A DNA stretch of 64,000 nt. Source: Siphonodentalium dalli (lineage: Eukaryota; Mollusca; Scaphopoda; Gadilida; Siphonodentaliidae). The translations under genes were made by a program, and so were the position numbers. Shown piece by piece: positions 61,501 to 64,000 of this stretch (positions are counted from its first letter, which is position 1; every line of letters begins with the position of its first letter). The notes under the pieces are model-generated. The model saw only the letters and a list, made by a program, of their open reading frames with translations, was not told the origin of the DNA and did not search any database. The stretch lies in the NCBI GenBank assembly GCA_032622095.1, contig CP136061.1, positions 261,858,077 to 261,922,076 of the forward strand, read 5' to 3'.

Positions 61501-62548
61501 CCACTAGATGCGGGATAGCATCACTAAATTCACCCTCTGGGGACCTCATTCTGCAAATGACAGGCACACTAATCTCAGGCTTGTGTGTGACTTAACAGTC
61601 GGGTGATAGAGGGGATTATTGTGCACACCCACCCAACTCGCCCACCCAGCTCGACAGAAAAACTGTGTTAAATTACGATGCACTCTCAGTGTCTTTAGGT
61701 AATCTACATACTTTTTAGGCTTACTTTTTGTATTTTGGATGAATAAGATGACAGAAAGAAAGACAATCTAGCTAATTAAAAAGAAATTATCACAAAAAAA
61801 TAAACACCAAACTATGGAGGTACTTAATTTTTAGGTTGACTGATTACAGTGCTCTGACATACAATGGTAAAATCATGTAGGTTGTTTGAGCTATAAATCC
61901 CACCCAACTCGACAGAAAAGCTAAGTTAAATTACCATGTACTCGTGTCTTTTTAGGTAATTTGTATACTTTTTAGGGTTACTTCTTATACTTCGTATGAA
62001 TAAGATGATAGATTTGTACATAGTTGAGCTATAAATCTCACATAAGTAACCATGGGGAGGAAAAGTACCTTCTGAGGGTTTAACCCTTTGAGTGCCAGGT
62101 CCGATTTTTGTATCAACCCATATACCCTGTGCCAATGCATTCTCTTACATATGCGAGTCGACCATAGGTCGCCTCGCATATATAAGAGAATGCATTGGCC
62201 TAACAATTTTTCATCATTTGTTATTATTTTTTACAATTTTTTACAATTTTAATAATTTTTTCAAAATCTAAAAAAAAAAAAAAGGGTTAAGACATCATGC
62301 CCAAAGTGCTTATTTTGCGCATACTATGACCATGGTATTAATAGTGAAAACTTTTTGGATAATTTATTGCATCTTAAATGCAGCATATAAATGATTTGAT
62401 TAGTATCTACGGTAATTCTCACCTCATAATCGCTCATGACGAATATATTCTCAGCTTTCTGATCAAACAGCATTTTTTTTAGGGTTTTATTTTTTAACAC
62501 CACCTCACTGTCATATTCATAGGCATCATACTCAGATTTAATAACAAT
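27770..62548 (-). CDS. PLXNA: plexin (plexin-A-like semaphorin receptor), 5'-partial, 30 coding exons
   Basis: Single-pass receptor for semaphorins that signals through a cytoplasmic GAP for Rap/Ras-type GTPases. Thirty exons with consensus splice sites and agreeing phases join into 4,320 nt (1,439 residues plus stop). Order: end of sema (1-42), PSI1, IPT1, PSI2, IPT2, PSI3 (355-412), IPT3-6 (to about 787), membrane helix about 813-835, juxtamembrane coiled-coil [16 protein letters not shown] first half, Rho-binding insert (about 1075-1180), GAP second half. Both catalytic arginine motifs are present: RRTES (1002-1003) and LRFWVN (1284). The intracellular sequence looks nearer plexin-A ([34 protein letters not shown]) than plexin-B, judged from memory, so class A is likely but not proven. 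The upstream sema exons lie beyond the right edge. Exons are listed separately. Confidence 0.95.
28353..28399 (-). repeat. duplicated 3' half of plexin exon cc with acceptor and donor
   Basis: Near-identical copy (one base changed) coding for [14 protein letters not shown] with donor GAG|GTGAGT. The sequence just upstream on the minus strand is a pyrimidine-rich stretch ending CCCCTCTCAG, a strong 3' splice-site look-alike. An exon from that AG to the donor would be 37 nt and so would shift the frame. Confidence 0.88.
28434..28508 (-). CDS. PLXNA: plexin exon cc: GAP C-terminal helix
   Basis: 75 nt, phase 0 to 0, donor GAG|GTGAGT. Encodes [16 protein letters not shown], matching the ALxELYxYxxKY block. 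A copy of its 3' half with its own acceptor-like tract lies just downstream. Confidence 0.93.
28939..29079 (-). CDS. PLXNA: plexin exon bb: GAP C-terminal helices
   Basis: 141 nt, phase 0 to 0, donor GTTAGT. Encodes [20 protein letters not shown] and SDQEMNMYL, strongly conserved across plexins. Confidence 0.96.
29105..29494 (-). mobile_element. piggyBac-like MITE copy 4
   Basis: Complete, minus orientation, flanked by TTAA, in the plexin intron 25 bp upstream of exon bb. Confidence 0.9.
30336..30483 (-). CDS. PLXNA: plexin exon aa: second catalytic arginine block
   Basis: 148 nt, phase 2 to 0. Encodes [17 protein letters not shown] and [20 protein letters not shown]. The arginine of LRFWVN (residue 1284) aligns with the second GAP arginine finger of known plexins. 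Confidence 0.97.
30939..31099 (-). CDS. PLXNA: plexin exon z: second GAP half
   Basis: 161 nt, phase 0 to 2. Encodes [30 protein letters not shown] and AIHMWKCN. Follows directly from exon y to give the plexin TKGTLQK junction. Confidence 0.96.
31594..31674 (-). CDS. PLXNA: plexin exon y: second GAP half, start
   Basis: 81 nt, phase 0 to 0. Encodes [15 protein letters not shown], the conserved EIYLTRLL helix. Confidence 0.95.
32025..32410. repeat. 55-bp tandem repeat, seven units
   Basis: Unit GATTATTCTCCATTTCTATT, TGATCACCCTACCGGAGTGT, TCCACCTCACTTTAA; units are almost identical, so the expansion is recent. A single diverged copy with the same left flank is at 20055-20125. Confidence 0.95.
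32658..32903 (+). mobile_element. TTAACCCTTTCATGA-family hairpin MITE
   Basis: TTAA at both ends, left ACCTTTTCATGACGGAAGAT, right GGAAGCTCCAGTGATGGAAG. The interior holds a variant of the CCAATGCATTCTC hairpins with loop CCCTATGGG. Confidence 0.85.
32934..32992 (-). CDS. PLXNA: plexin exon x: linker back to GAP
   Basis: 59 nt, phase 1 to 0. Encodes [24 protein letters not shown] matches the plexin block preceding the second GAP half. Confidence 0.9.
33057..33150. repeat. AT-rich ~23-bp tandem repeat
   Basis: About four units of ACCAATTAGTTAAAATTTAT, 65 bp upstream of plexin exon x. Confidence 0.85.
33718..33852 (-). repeat. three extra 41-bp copies of an exon end with its 5' splice site
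   Basis: Unit GTTTAACTCACCATTTAGTG plus ATTTTATGGTCTCGTACTGAT, repeated downstream of exon w, whose own 3' end is the fourth copy. Each unit holds coding sequence for YETIKSLN and a donor; two copies read GTGAGT and one GTCAGT. Translation past the first donor meets a stop within about ten codons, so distal donors would give truncated receptors. Confidence 0.92.
33853..34020 (-). CDS. PLXNA: plexin exon w: Rho-GTPase-binding domain, second part
   Basis: 168 nt, phase 1 to 1, acceptor GATTATAG, donor AAATG|GTGAGT. Encodes [20 protein letters not shown] and [13 protein letters not shown]. Three further copies of its last ~30 nt plus donor follow directly downstream. Confidence 0.95.
34560..34911 (+). 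mobile_element. TTAACCCTTTCATGA-family MITE plus adjoining second piece
   Basis: 34560-34806 is a whole copy with TTAA ends. It runs straight into a shortened relative ending at TTAA 34908-34911 (CTCCAGTGATGAAAGGGTTA). Just before it, TAAGGATTAACTGTCATGTG at 34446 and its inverse at 34530-34551 form a separate inverted repeat. Confidence 0.8.
35444..35655. mobile_element. palindromic TA-flanked MITE, full-length
   Basis: CAGTAATGCTCTAATTAATC to its inverse; arms of about 105 bp meet at CTCTCCCGAGAG with almost no loop. It ends 53 bp from plexin exon v. Confidence 0.92.
35708..35855 (-). CDS. PLXNA: plexin exon v: Rho-GTPase-binding domain, first part
   Basis: 148 nt, phase 0 to 1. Encodes [20 protein letters not shown] and PASQRP, the ubiquitin-like RBD that binds Rac/Rnd GTPases in known plexins. 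Confidence 0.96.
35899..36153 (-). mobile_element. TTAACCCTTTCATGA-family hairpin MITE, minus orientation
   Basis: TTAA ends, CATGACTGGAGCTTCCTGAA at the left and CGTCATGAAAGGGTTAA at the right; hairpins with decayed loops. Confidence 0.82.
36224..36612 (+). mobile_element. piggyBac-like MITE copy 5
   Basis: Complete ends with TTAA. The second hairpin has lost its loop region (GCAGGTCGACTCGC), which breaks one stem. Confidence 0.9.
36947..37093 (-). CDS. PLXNA: plexin exon u: GAP first half to RBD
   Basis: 147 nt, phase 0 to 0. Encodes [20 protein letters not shown] and [16 protein letters not shown], one of the most conserved plexin blocks. Confidence 0.96.
37331..37455. mobile_element. 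CAAGCCTTG-family hairpin MITE, partial
   Basis: GCAGAATGAGGTCCCCAGAG ... GGAGACCTCATTCTGCAAAT forms the usual hairpin; the right end GACAGACACACTATTTG is degraded and the left end missing. Confidence 0.75.
37530..38152 (-). repeat. 27-bp minisatellite at the donor of plexin exon t
   Basis: About 23 units; plus-strand consensus GAGTAGTATGAAGTATGTAT then AAGGCGA. It begins four bases from the donor of exon t, and the first intronic bases (GTATGTCTTCATACTACTC) resemble a monomer, so the array may have grown from the intron start. Because 27 is a multiple of three, the minus strand reads as nine-residue units such as ALYILHTTL and YSRLIHTSY. Confidence 0.9.
38156..38222 (-). CDS. PLXNA: plexin exon t: GAP segment with first arginine motif
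   Basis: 67 nt, phase 2 to 0. Completes [20 protein letters not shown]. The donor CTCAAG|GTATGT opens directly into a 27-bp minisatellite. The exon frame stays open through the array, so intron retention would add roughly 200 residues of a nine-residue repeat. Confidence 0.94.
38903..38977 (-). CDS. PLXNA: plexin exon s: GAP segment
   Basis: 75 nt, phase 2 to 2, donor GTAAGA. Encodes [20 protein letters not shown] and LMLR, ending in the first codons of the catalytic RRTES motif. Confidence 0.94.
39059..39480. mobile_element. hairpin-cassette MITE, GTGACCCGCC family, copy 2
   Basis: Both ends intact (ATGTGACCCGCCATATCAAA and the inverse). The first internal hairpin has lost its left arm; the second (CCAATGCATTCTC) is complete. 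Confidence 0.85.
39629..40029 (+). mobile_element. piggyBac-like MITE copy 6
   Basis: Complete ends with TTAA; hairpins differ from the consensus by single bases. In the plexin intron between exons r and s. Confidence 0.9.
40175..40395. repeat. tandem fragments of the TTAACCCTTTCATGA MITE family
   Basis: Two partial hairpins with CCAGTGCATTCTTTTATA and CCAGTGTATTCTCTTATA, each followed by GCTGCAC(C/A)AG(C) and CTGTCATGAACC. Terminal TTAA sequences are missing. Confidence 0.7.
40449..41020 (-). CDS. PLXNA: plexin exon r: transmembrane helix and first GAP segment
   Basis: 572 nt, phase 0 to 2, the longest exon. Encodes the extracellular stalk, a hydrophobic helix ([20 protein letters not shown] and on to IIYRRQ), the juxtamembrane coiled-coil [20 protein letters not shown], and GAP start sequence with [26 protein letters not shown] and [11 protein letters not shown]. 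All are plexin hallmarks. Confidence 0.98.
41545..42270 (+). mobile_element. TTAATCCTTTCATGA MITE split by a foldback-containing insertion
   Basis: The outer ends match the 32658-32903 family (CTTTCATGATTTCATGG; AAGCTCCAGTCATGAAAGGG). About 490 bp starting near 41612 with the palindrome at 41614-41766 interrupts the first hairpin. The right end is 13 bp from plexin exon q. Confidence 0.7.
41614..41766. mobile_element. foldback element, variant 1
   Basis: Arms of ~70 bp (ATATCCACACTTTTTCAGTG, ATCTCATGAGTGATGACAAA, GAATTTCCACGAGTGG) and their inverse with few mismatches. It shares ATCTCATGAGTG and AATTTCCACGAG with the palindrome at 48058, whose other stem bases differ. Confidence 0.8.
42283..42459 (-). 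CDS. PLXNA: plexin exon q: IPT6
   Basis: 177 nt, phase 0 to 0, acceptor TTTCAG. Encodes [19 protein letters not shown] and [10 protein letters not shown], the last IPT module before the membrane. Confidence 0.94.
42761..42858 (+). mobile_element. right part of a TTAACCCTTTCATGA-family MITE
   Basis: The hairpin with GCCAGGCTCCCTATGGGAGA loop region and the tail CAGGAAGCTTCAGTCATGGA ending AGGGTTAA. The left half is gone; an unrelated repeat (GGGCCATAACTCTGGTG) precedes it. It ends 23 bp from exon p. Confidence 0.75.
42881..43141 (-). CDS. PLXNA: plexin exon p: IPT5 end with polybasic site, IPT6 start
   Basis: 261 nt, phase 0 to 0, donor GAG|GTTTGT. Encodes [17 protein letters not shown], then a run of seven basic residues (NRKRRRRRN, residues 665-671), then VGFKMDDV and [18 protein letters not shown]. 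The basic run fits a furin-type proprotein convertase site; vertebrate plexin-B receptors are known to be cleaved in this general membrane-proximal region. Confidence 0.93.
43620..43737 (-). CDS. PLXNA: plexin exon o: IPT5
   Basis: 118 nt, phase 2 to 0. Encodes [20 protein letters not shown], an IPT opening strand. Confidence 0.93.
44103..44157 (-). repeat. tandem copy of IPT4 exon 3' end with donor
   Basis: Near-identical copy (about three differences) of the final ~47 nt of exon n, including an intact GCCAG|GTGGGA donor. It directly abuts the real donor on its downstream side. Reading through the proximal donor into the copy gives an immediate TGA, so use of the distal donor would truncate the receptor outside the membrane. 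Confidence 0.85.
44158..44334 (-). CDS. PLXNA: plexin exon n: IPT4 to IPT5 junction
   Basis: 177 nt, phase 2 to 2, acceptor TTGCAG, donor GCCAG|GTGAGT. Encodes [10 protein letters not shown], then [17 protein letters not shown], the hinge into IPT5. The last ~47 nt with the donor are duplicated immediately downstream. Confidence 0.93.
44698..44855. repeat. 22-bp tandem repeat, about seven units, carrying a donor-like motif
   Basis: Unit CTACGGCTGGCTTACTTGAT AA, nearly identical throughout. On the minus (gene) strand each unit reads ATCAAGTAAGCC, a close match to a 5' splice site. It starts about 85 bp downstream of the exon m donor (CTCAA|GTGAGT). Confidence 0.95.
44940..45076 (-). CDS. PLXNA: plexin exon m: start of IPT4
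   Basis: 137 nt, phase 0 to 2. Encodes [20 protein letters not shown], a textbook IPT start. The donor is CTCAA|GTGAGT. A 22-bp tandem array whose units carry CAAGTAAG starts about 85 bp downstream. Confidence 0.94.
45178..45301. repeat. foldback repeat
   Basis: AATGGATGTTGAATTGCTGG and TTCCATAGAGTATGGATGCA pair with the inverse at 45258-45301. In the intron between plexin exons l and m. Confidence 0.75.
45870..45972 (-). CDS. PLXNA: plexin exon l: end of IPT3
   Basis: 103 nt, phase 2 to 0, donor GTGAGT. Encodes [18 protein letters not shown] and ENFSYQ, the final strands of IPT3. An open frame on the opposite strand crosses this exon but is judged a shadow. Confidence 0.92.
46622..46773 (-). 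CDS. PLXNA: plexin exon k: start of IPT3
   Basis: 152 nt, phase 0 to 2. Encodes [20 protein letters not shown], the canonical P-x-x-G-x-x-x-G-G-T opening of an IPT/TIG fold. Confidence 0.95.
47042..47179. mobile_element. foldback element, variant 2
   Basis: GAATATTCACTCGATTCAAC and GAGGCAGGGAC pair with GTCCCTGCCTC and ATTATTCTC across a ~25-bp centre. Confidence 0.7.
47470..47567 (-). repeat. tandem copy of PSI3 exon 3' end and donor
   Basis: About 100 bp with CATACTGCCGAAGATGAGGC, ATAAATCATAC and AGTCGATGCTATTACAGGTG matches 47568-47660, which spans the donor of exon j and its coding end. A GTATGA donor motif is kept on the minus strand in the copy. The coding part has drifted by several substitutions, so the copy is not expected to encode useful protein. 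Confidence 0.65.
47611..47783 (-). CDS. PLXNA: plexin exon j: PSI3 domain
   Basis: 173 nt, phase 1 to 0. Encodes [18 protein letters not shown] and [10 protein letters not shown], the third PSI module, strongly like other plexins. Its 3' end and donor site have a diverged tandem copy downstream (47470-47567). Confidence 0.95.
48058..48212. mobile_element. foldback element, variant 3
   Basis: Arms ACCTACGGGTTTTGGTTGAA, TACCCGGATTATCTC, GTGGGTACAAGGAAATACA match their inverse almost perfectly around CGGCTGCAAGCCG. Confidence 0.85.
49147..49243 (-). CDS. PLXNA: plexin exon i: end of IPT2
   Basis: 97 nt, phase 0 to 1, donor GTATGA. Encodes [18 protein letters not shown], the last strand of IPT2 before PSI3. 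Confidence 0.9.
49397..49528. mobile_element. CAAGCCTTG-family hairpin MITE
   Basis: Both ends intact (CAAGCCTTGAAATAGGGTGT / ACACTATTTCAAGGCTTG); the left arm has a small deletion. Between plexin exons h and i... in the intron region just upstream of exon i. Confidence 0.88.
49750..49859. mobile_element. TA-flanked palindromic MITE, deleted centre
   Basis: CAGTAATGCCCTAAATAATC ... GATTATTTAGGGCATTACTG with most of both arms missing but perfect ends. Confidence 0.85.
50030..50496 (+). mobile_element. piggyBac-like MITE copy 7
   Basis: Longest copy, with an expanded AT-rich spacer between the hairpins. The left end is altered (TTAACTCTTTACCC); the right end is TTGGGTAAAGGGTTAA. It ends 36 bp before exon h. 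Confidence 0.88.
50533..50637 (-). CDS. PLXNA: plexin exon h: IPT2
   Basis: 105 nt, phase 0 to 0, acceptor CTTCCAG, donor GTAAGT. Encodes [10 protein letters not shown] and NVFCNFP, the disulphide-bearing part of IPT2. Confidence 0.92.
51005..51136 (-). CDS. PLXNA: plexin exon g: start of IPT2
   Basis: 132 nt, phase 0 to 0, acceptor TTGCAG. Encodes [18 protein letters not shown] and VIIKGVNLP, the opening strands of IPT2. Confidence 0.92.
51296..51446. mobile_element. CAAGCCTTG-family hairpin MITE, full-length
   Basis: CAAGCCTTGAAATAGCGTGT and its inverse; the arms with GAATGAGGTCCCCAGAGGGT pair throughout. In the plexin intron before exon g. Confidence 0.9.
51611..52013 (-). mobile_element. 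piggyBac-like MITE copy 8
   Basis: Complete, minus orientation, TTAA-flanked. Confidence 0.9.
52400..52511 (-). CDS. PLXNA: plexin exon f: PSI2 domain
   Basis: 112 nt, phase 2 to 0, donor GTAAGT. Encodes [20 protein letters not shown], the second cysteine-rich PSI module. Confidence 0.94.
52675..53396. mobile_element. shorter copy of the ~160-bp-repeat element
   Basis: Starts GTGCCAATGACACTGTAGCT, ends AAGTTGAGCTAAAAATGAC, as in 5846-7640. The core has fewer, more diverged repeats (ATGGCTGCTGGGGGCGGCC) plus a ~45-bp triplication of AATCGAGAAGTGATCCTGAA at 52912-53027. Confidence 0.75.
53544..53756. mobile_element. palindromic TA-flanked MITE, full-length
   Basis: CAGTAATGCCTTAAATAATC to its inverse, arms ~105 bp, centre CTCTCACTGAGAG. 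It lies 31 bp from plexin exon e. Confidence 0.92.
53787..53883 (-). CDS. PLXNA: plexin exon e: end of IPT1
   Basis: 97 nt, phase 1 to 2, donor GTCAGT. Encodes the last strand of IPT1 with KFTFYNCS, which leads into the PSI2 cysteines. A palindromic TA-flanked MITE ends 31 bp downstream of the exon. Confidence 0.93.
54189..54342 (-). CDS. PLXNA: plexin exon d: IPT1
   Basis: 154 nt, phase 0 to 1. Encodes the middle of the IPT-like domain between PSI1 and PSI2, including [14 protein letters not shown] and LQCRTPSV. Confidence 0.92.
54565..55026. mobile_element. TTAA-ended inverted-repeat element
   Basis: Ends TTAAAGGGATACTGTACACT and (inverse) TTAAAGGGGTACTGCACACT, with ~80-bp arms including TTTATGGGACCATCT and ACTCAACAGAATATATGC. 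A fragment of the same element lies at 49870-50030. Confidence 0.8.
55485..55623 (-). CDS. PLXNA: plexin exon c: end of PSI1 and start of IPT1
   Basis: 139 nt, phase 2 to 0, acceptor TATTCAG, donor GTAAGT. Encodes [13 protein letters not shown], the last PSI1 cysteines, then the start of the first IPT-like domain. Confidence 0.93.
55815..56050 (-). repeat. dispersed ~220-bp repeat, copy on minus strand
   Basis: Matches 31725-31950 in opposite orientation (ACTACGCTCAATTGTAAATA, GGGACGCATCTATCGGCGAT). Neither copy has an open frame through the shared part. Confidence 0.7.
56510..56702. repeat. 48-bp tandem repeat, four units
   Basis: Unit GGTTCATGGTATATAATATG plus GCATATATTTTATATAATGT plus CATCTGGG. 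Confidence 0.92.
57825..57868 (-). pseudogene. partial tandem copy of PSI1 exon 3' end
   Basis: On the minus strand this stretch reads [14 protein letters not shown], matching the end of exon b ([12 protein letters not shown]) with G changed to V, followed by a GTAATA donor-like site. It has no 5' half, acceptor or upstream cysteines. It belongs to a duplicated segment whose flanks (ATTGATACATTAGATG and ATTTATGGGGC) also recur around 57935-57970, with a poly-C run between the copies. Confidence 0.7.
57893..57920. repeat. poly-C run
   Basis: About 27 consecutive C between the duplicated halves of the PSI1-exon region. Shorter C runs occur at 14766, 28088 and 35660. Confidence 0.95.
58016..58116 (-). 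CDS. PLXNA: plexin exon b: PSI1 domain
   Basis: 101 nt, phase 0 to 2, donor GTTAGT. Encodes the cysteine-rich PSI core [10 protein letters not shown] and [10 protein letters not shown]. The preceding intron is 4.3 kb. A degraded partial copy of the 3' end of this exon lies downstream at 57825-57868. Confidence 0.93.
58279..58533. mobile_element. TTAACCCTTTGAGTGCC-family hairpin MITE, copy 1
   Basis: TTAA, CCCTTTGAGTGCCAGGTCCG at the left; GGCCCCTGGCACTCAAAGGG, TTAA at the right. Contains one CCAATGCATTCTC hairpin. The ends differ from the other TTAACCC families beyond the first six bases. Confidence 0.87.
58558..58712 (+). mobile_element. TTAACCCTTTCATGA-family MITE, short copy
   Basis: AACCTTTCATGATGGGAGCT at the left, GAAGCTCCAGTCTTAGAAGG at the right; 24 bp from the preceding MITE. 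One hairpin is reduced. Confidence 0.78.
58713..59687. other. plexin intron, nothing recognised
   Basis: No exon or known repeat. The part at 59140-59420 is less AT-rich, with CCATTAAGG motifs, but I can assign no function. Confidence 0.4.
59688..59901. mobile_element. palindromic TA-flanked MITE, full-length
   Basis: CAGTAGTAATGCCATAAATAA to GGGCATTACTG; arms slightly diverged (ATTGTGGGCAATTTTTCAGG). Centre CTACCACTGAGAG. Confidence 0.9.
60103..60355 (+). mobile_element. TTAACCCTTTCATGA-family hairpin MITE
   Basis: TTAA, CCCTTTCATGATGGGAGCTG at the left; ACCTCCCATCATGAAGGGG, TTAA at the right. It shares its right TTAA with MITE copy 9. Confidence 0.87.
60352..60738 (-). mobile_element. piggyBac-like MITE copy 9
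   Basis: Complete, minus orientation. Its left TTAA (60352-60355) is also the right TTAA of the element at 60103-60355, so the two abut with no spare base. Confidence 0.9.
62080..62290. mobile_element. TTAACCCTTTGAGTGCC-family hairpin MITE, copy 2, right half lost
   Basis: The left end and one hairpin as in 58279-58533; the right part is reduced to an A-rich run ending AAAGGGTTAA. Confidence 0.82.
62423..62548 (-). CDS. PLXNA: plexin exon a: end of sema domain
   Basis: 126 nt, phase 0 to 0. Acceptor TTTCAG, donor GAG|GTGAGA. Encodes a final sema beta-propeller strand with the plexin-like [16 protein letters not shown]. It is the most 5' exon found; nothing recognisable as an earlier sema exon lies between it and the right edge. 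Confidence 0.9.
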
Positions 62549-62898
62549 CTGAAATGAGAAGAAAGATTATTTATTATATAATTGCCGATTAAGTATCAGA
62601 AAATTACCATAACATAGATCATCTTCGGAGCTACATCATATTTGTTATTTCACTGTAGGCTCCGATATTTCACTGTAGCTCGCTGACTTGAAAAAAACAA
62701 CCAGGAACACACGTGCCGCTAAGGTAGACCGAGTGATCAGTGCATGTACATTGTCCACTAACCAATCAAAAGCAACAAATTTATAATTCCAAGTGTCAAT
62801 TTCAACTTTAGGCCTAGGCTCTTTCCTGTTTGTAAACACTGACACGCCCTGTTTAATCATGGACGTAAATTAGATACTTATATATATCGCTGCTTTAA

Positions 62899-63295
62899 TT
62901 AACCCTTTACCCAACAAACCGGCCAAAACCAGCCAAATAAAGCTTCAACAGCCTAAAATATCTTCGGTCTGTCTCAATAGAACCATACAAATATGGATAT
63001 CATTAGAACCGGCTCCTTGACCACATTGTGATGGTTACAGTTATGCCATGTGCCAATGCATTCTCTTATATATGCGAGTCGACCATAGGTCGCCTCGCAT
63101 ATATAAGAGAATGCATTGGCCTAAAAAAAATCTTTTTTTAACACTTTTTACCATTTTTTCTTACATTCTTACATTTTATAATTTGTAATGTGTTAAGCCA
63201 ATGCATTCTCTTATATATGCAAGGTGACCTATGGTCGACTCGCATATATAAGAGAATGCATTGGCACAGGGCCCTTCTGTTGGGTAAAGGGTTAA
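62899..63295 (-). mobile_element. piggyBac-like MITE copy 10
   Basis: Complete, minus orientation, TTAA-flanked, upstream of the most 5' plexin exon found. Confidence 0.9.
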
Positions 63296-63354
63296 TTAAG
63301 TAGAGTTAATAATTAAATTTAAATAAGTTAATAAGGGGCAAATAATAAATAGAA

Positions 63355-63504
63355 ACCTACAGTTTTTTGTTTGAGTACCTAAAACATCTCATTCATGTCT
63401 GGAAAGAAATATAGAATTTGCACTTGCAGCTGCTAGTGAAAATTCAATATTTCTTTCCAAACACTCATGAGATATTTTAGTATTCAAACAAAAAAGCTGT
63501 AGGT
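63355..63504. mobile_element. foldback element, variant 4
   Basis: Same layout as 48058-48212 (ACCTAC at the ends, CTCAT(T/G)A in the arm, centre GCAGCTGC) but with different stem bases; the arms are more mismatched. Confidence 0.7.
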
Positions 63505-64000
63505 ATTCTCTCTATATCATTACATACAGGGTGATCATGAAATAATCTTGAAATACCATCTATTAAAATAAACTTTGAAAATTAATGACATGTTGAGATT
63601 TCAAAAGGCTTTATATACATGTAGTAACTAGGTACAAATAAAACAGTTGAGGAACTATGTACGAAAATATAAAAGTTGTTAATGCATAGTGTCAGAAGAT
63701 TTATAGGCACACCAGCCACCAGGGCACACTGAGAATAATTCAACAAATAACAGAGAAATTGCCTTTATCAATCATTTATCTTATTATCCGAGTTCAAAAT
63801 AAGTCCCTTTAATCTTTGCTACCTAAATAACAGACAGCCAGCCGACATCAGGGCTTAAAATCAGACGAGAATCAGAATCATGATTCTTAGTTTGATTCTC
63901 GTAAAAGCAGCGGACTCACTATATCTTTTGATTCTCGTAAAAGCAGCGGACTCACTATCATACACCATCTGTTGATTTTCACAAAATGTTATGAATTTTA

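Larger units (their letters stand above)
62549..64000. other. plexin upstream intron, no further sema exon seen
   Basis: Contains MITE copy 10, foldback variant 4 and a ~32-bp direct duplication at 63893-63956 (GATTCTCGTAAAAGCAGCGG ACTCACTAT). On the minus strand each duplicate holds GATA|GTGAGTCC, a strong donor look-alike, but no convincing sema coding sequence precedes it. Confidence 0.5.

Noticed and set aside
62645-62860. 71-codon minus frame as an upstream sema exon
   Set aside because: Sequence does not resemble a sema domain and has no suitable splice boundaries in phase with the next exon.

Overview
The window is nuclear DNA from an animal: AT-rich, with small exons bounded by GT/AG introns and a dense load of short DNA transposons. 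The repeats (short TTAA- and TA-flanked hairpin elements, an element built on ~160-bp internal repeats like the bivalve 'pearl' elements, and a tRNA-derived SINE) point to a mollusc, probably a bivalve. That placement is inference from repeat style and protein similarity; no search was run.

Two genes are recognised, both on the minus strand and both cut by the window edges. (1) Positions 1724-18305 hold the 5' part of DONSON, a DNA-replication factor: five coding exons, 279 complete codons, rest beyond the left edge. (2) Positions 27770-62548 hold the 3' part of a plexin, most like plexin-A: 30 coding exons whose splice phases all agree, giving 1,439 residues plus stop. They run from the end of the sema domain through PSI1-IPT1-PSI2-IPT2-PSI3-IPT3-6 and one membrane helix into the split RasGAP-like region with its inserted Rho-GTPase-binding domain. 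The rest of the sema domain lies beyond the right edge. DONSON exon 1 is 9.5 kb downstream of the plexin stop, and that gap contains no gene I can support.

The rest is introns and repeats. DONSON introns hold two hAT-like elements at 3012-3766 and 4188-5426, a Tigger-like element, a ~160-bp-repeat element, and a three-level nest: a SINE split by a Mutator-like element that is itself split by a third hAT-like element (12850-15865). They also hold a miniature LTR element at 16208-16708 whose LTRs carry a 5S rRNA promoter region. Plexin introns hold many TTAA-flanked hairpin MITEs, TA-flanked palindromic MITEs, foldback elements and tandem repeats.

The most unusual observations are: the 5S-carrying miniature LTR element, a layout I know only from plant Cassandra elements; repeated tandem duplication of exon 3' ends with their 5' splice sites in the plexin gene; and one near-invariant hairpin cassette shared by several MITE families with different termini. 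The two genes have unrelated roles: plexin is a cell-surface semaphorin receptor and DONSON a nuclear replication factor.
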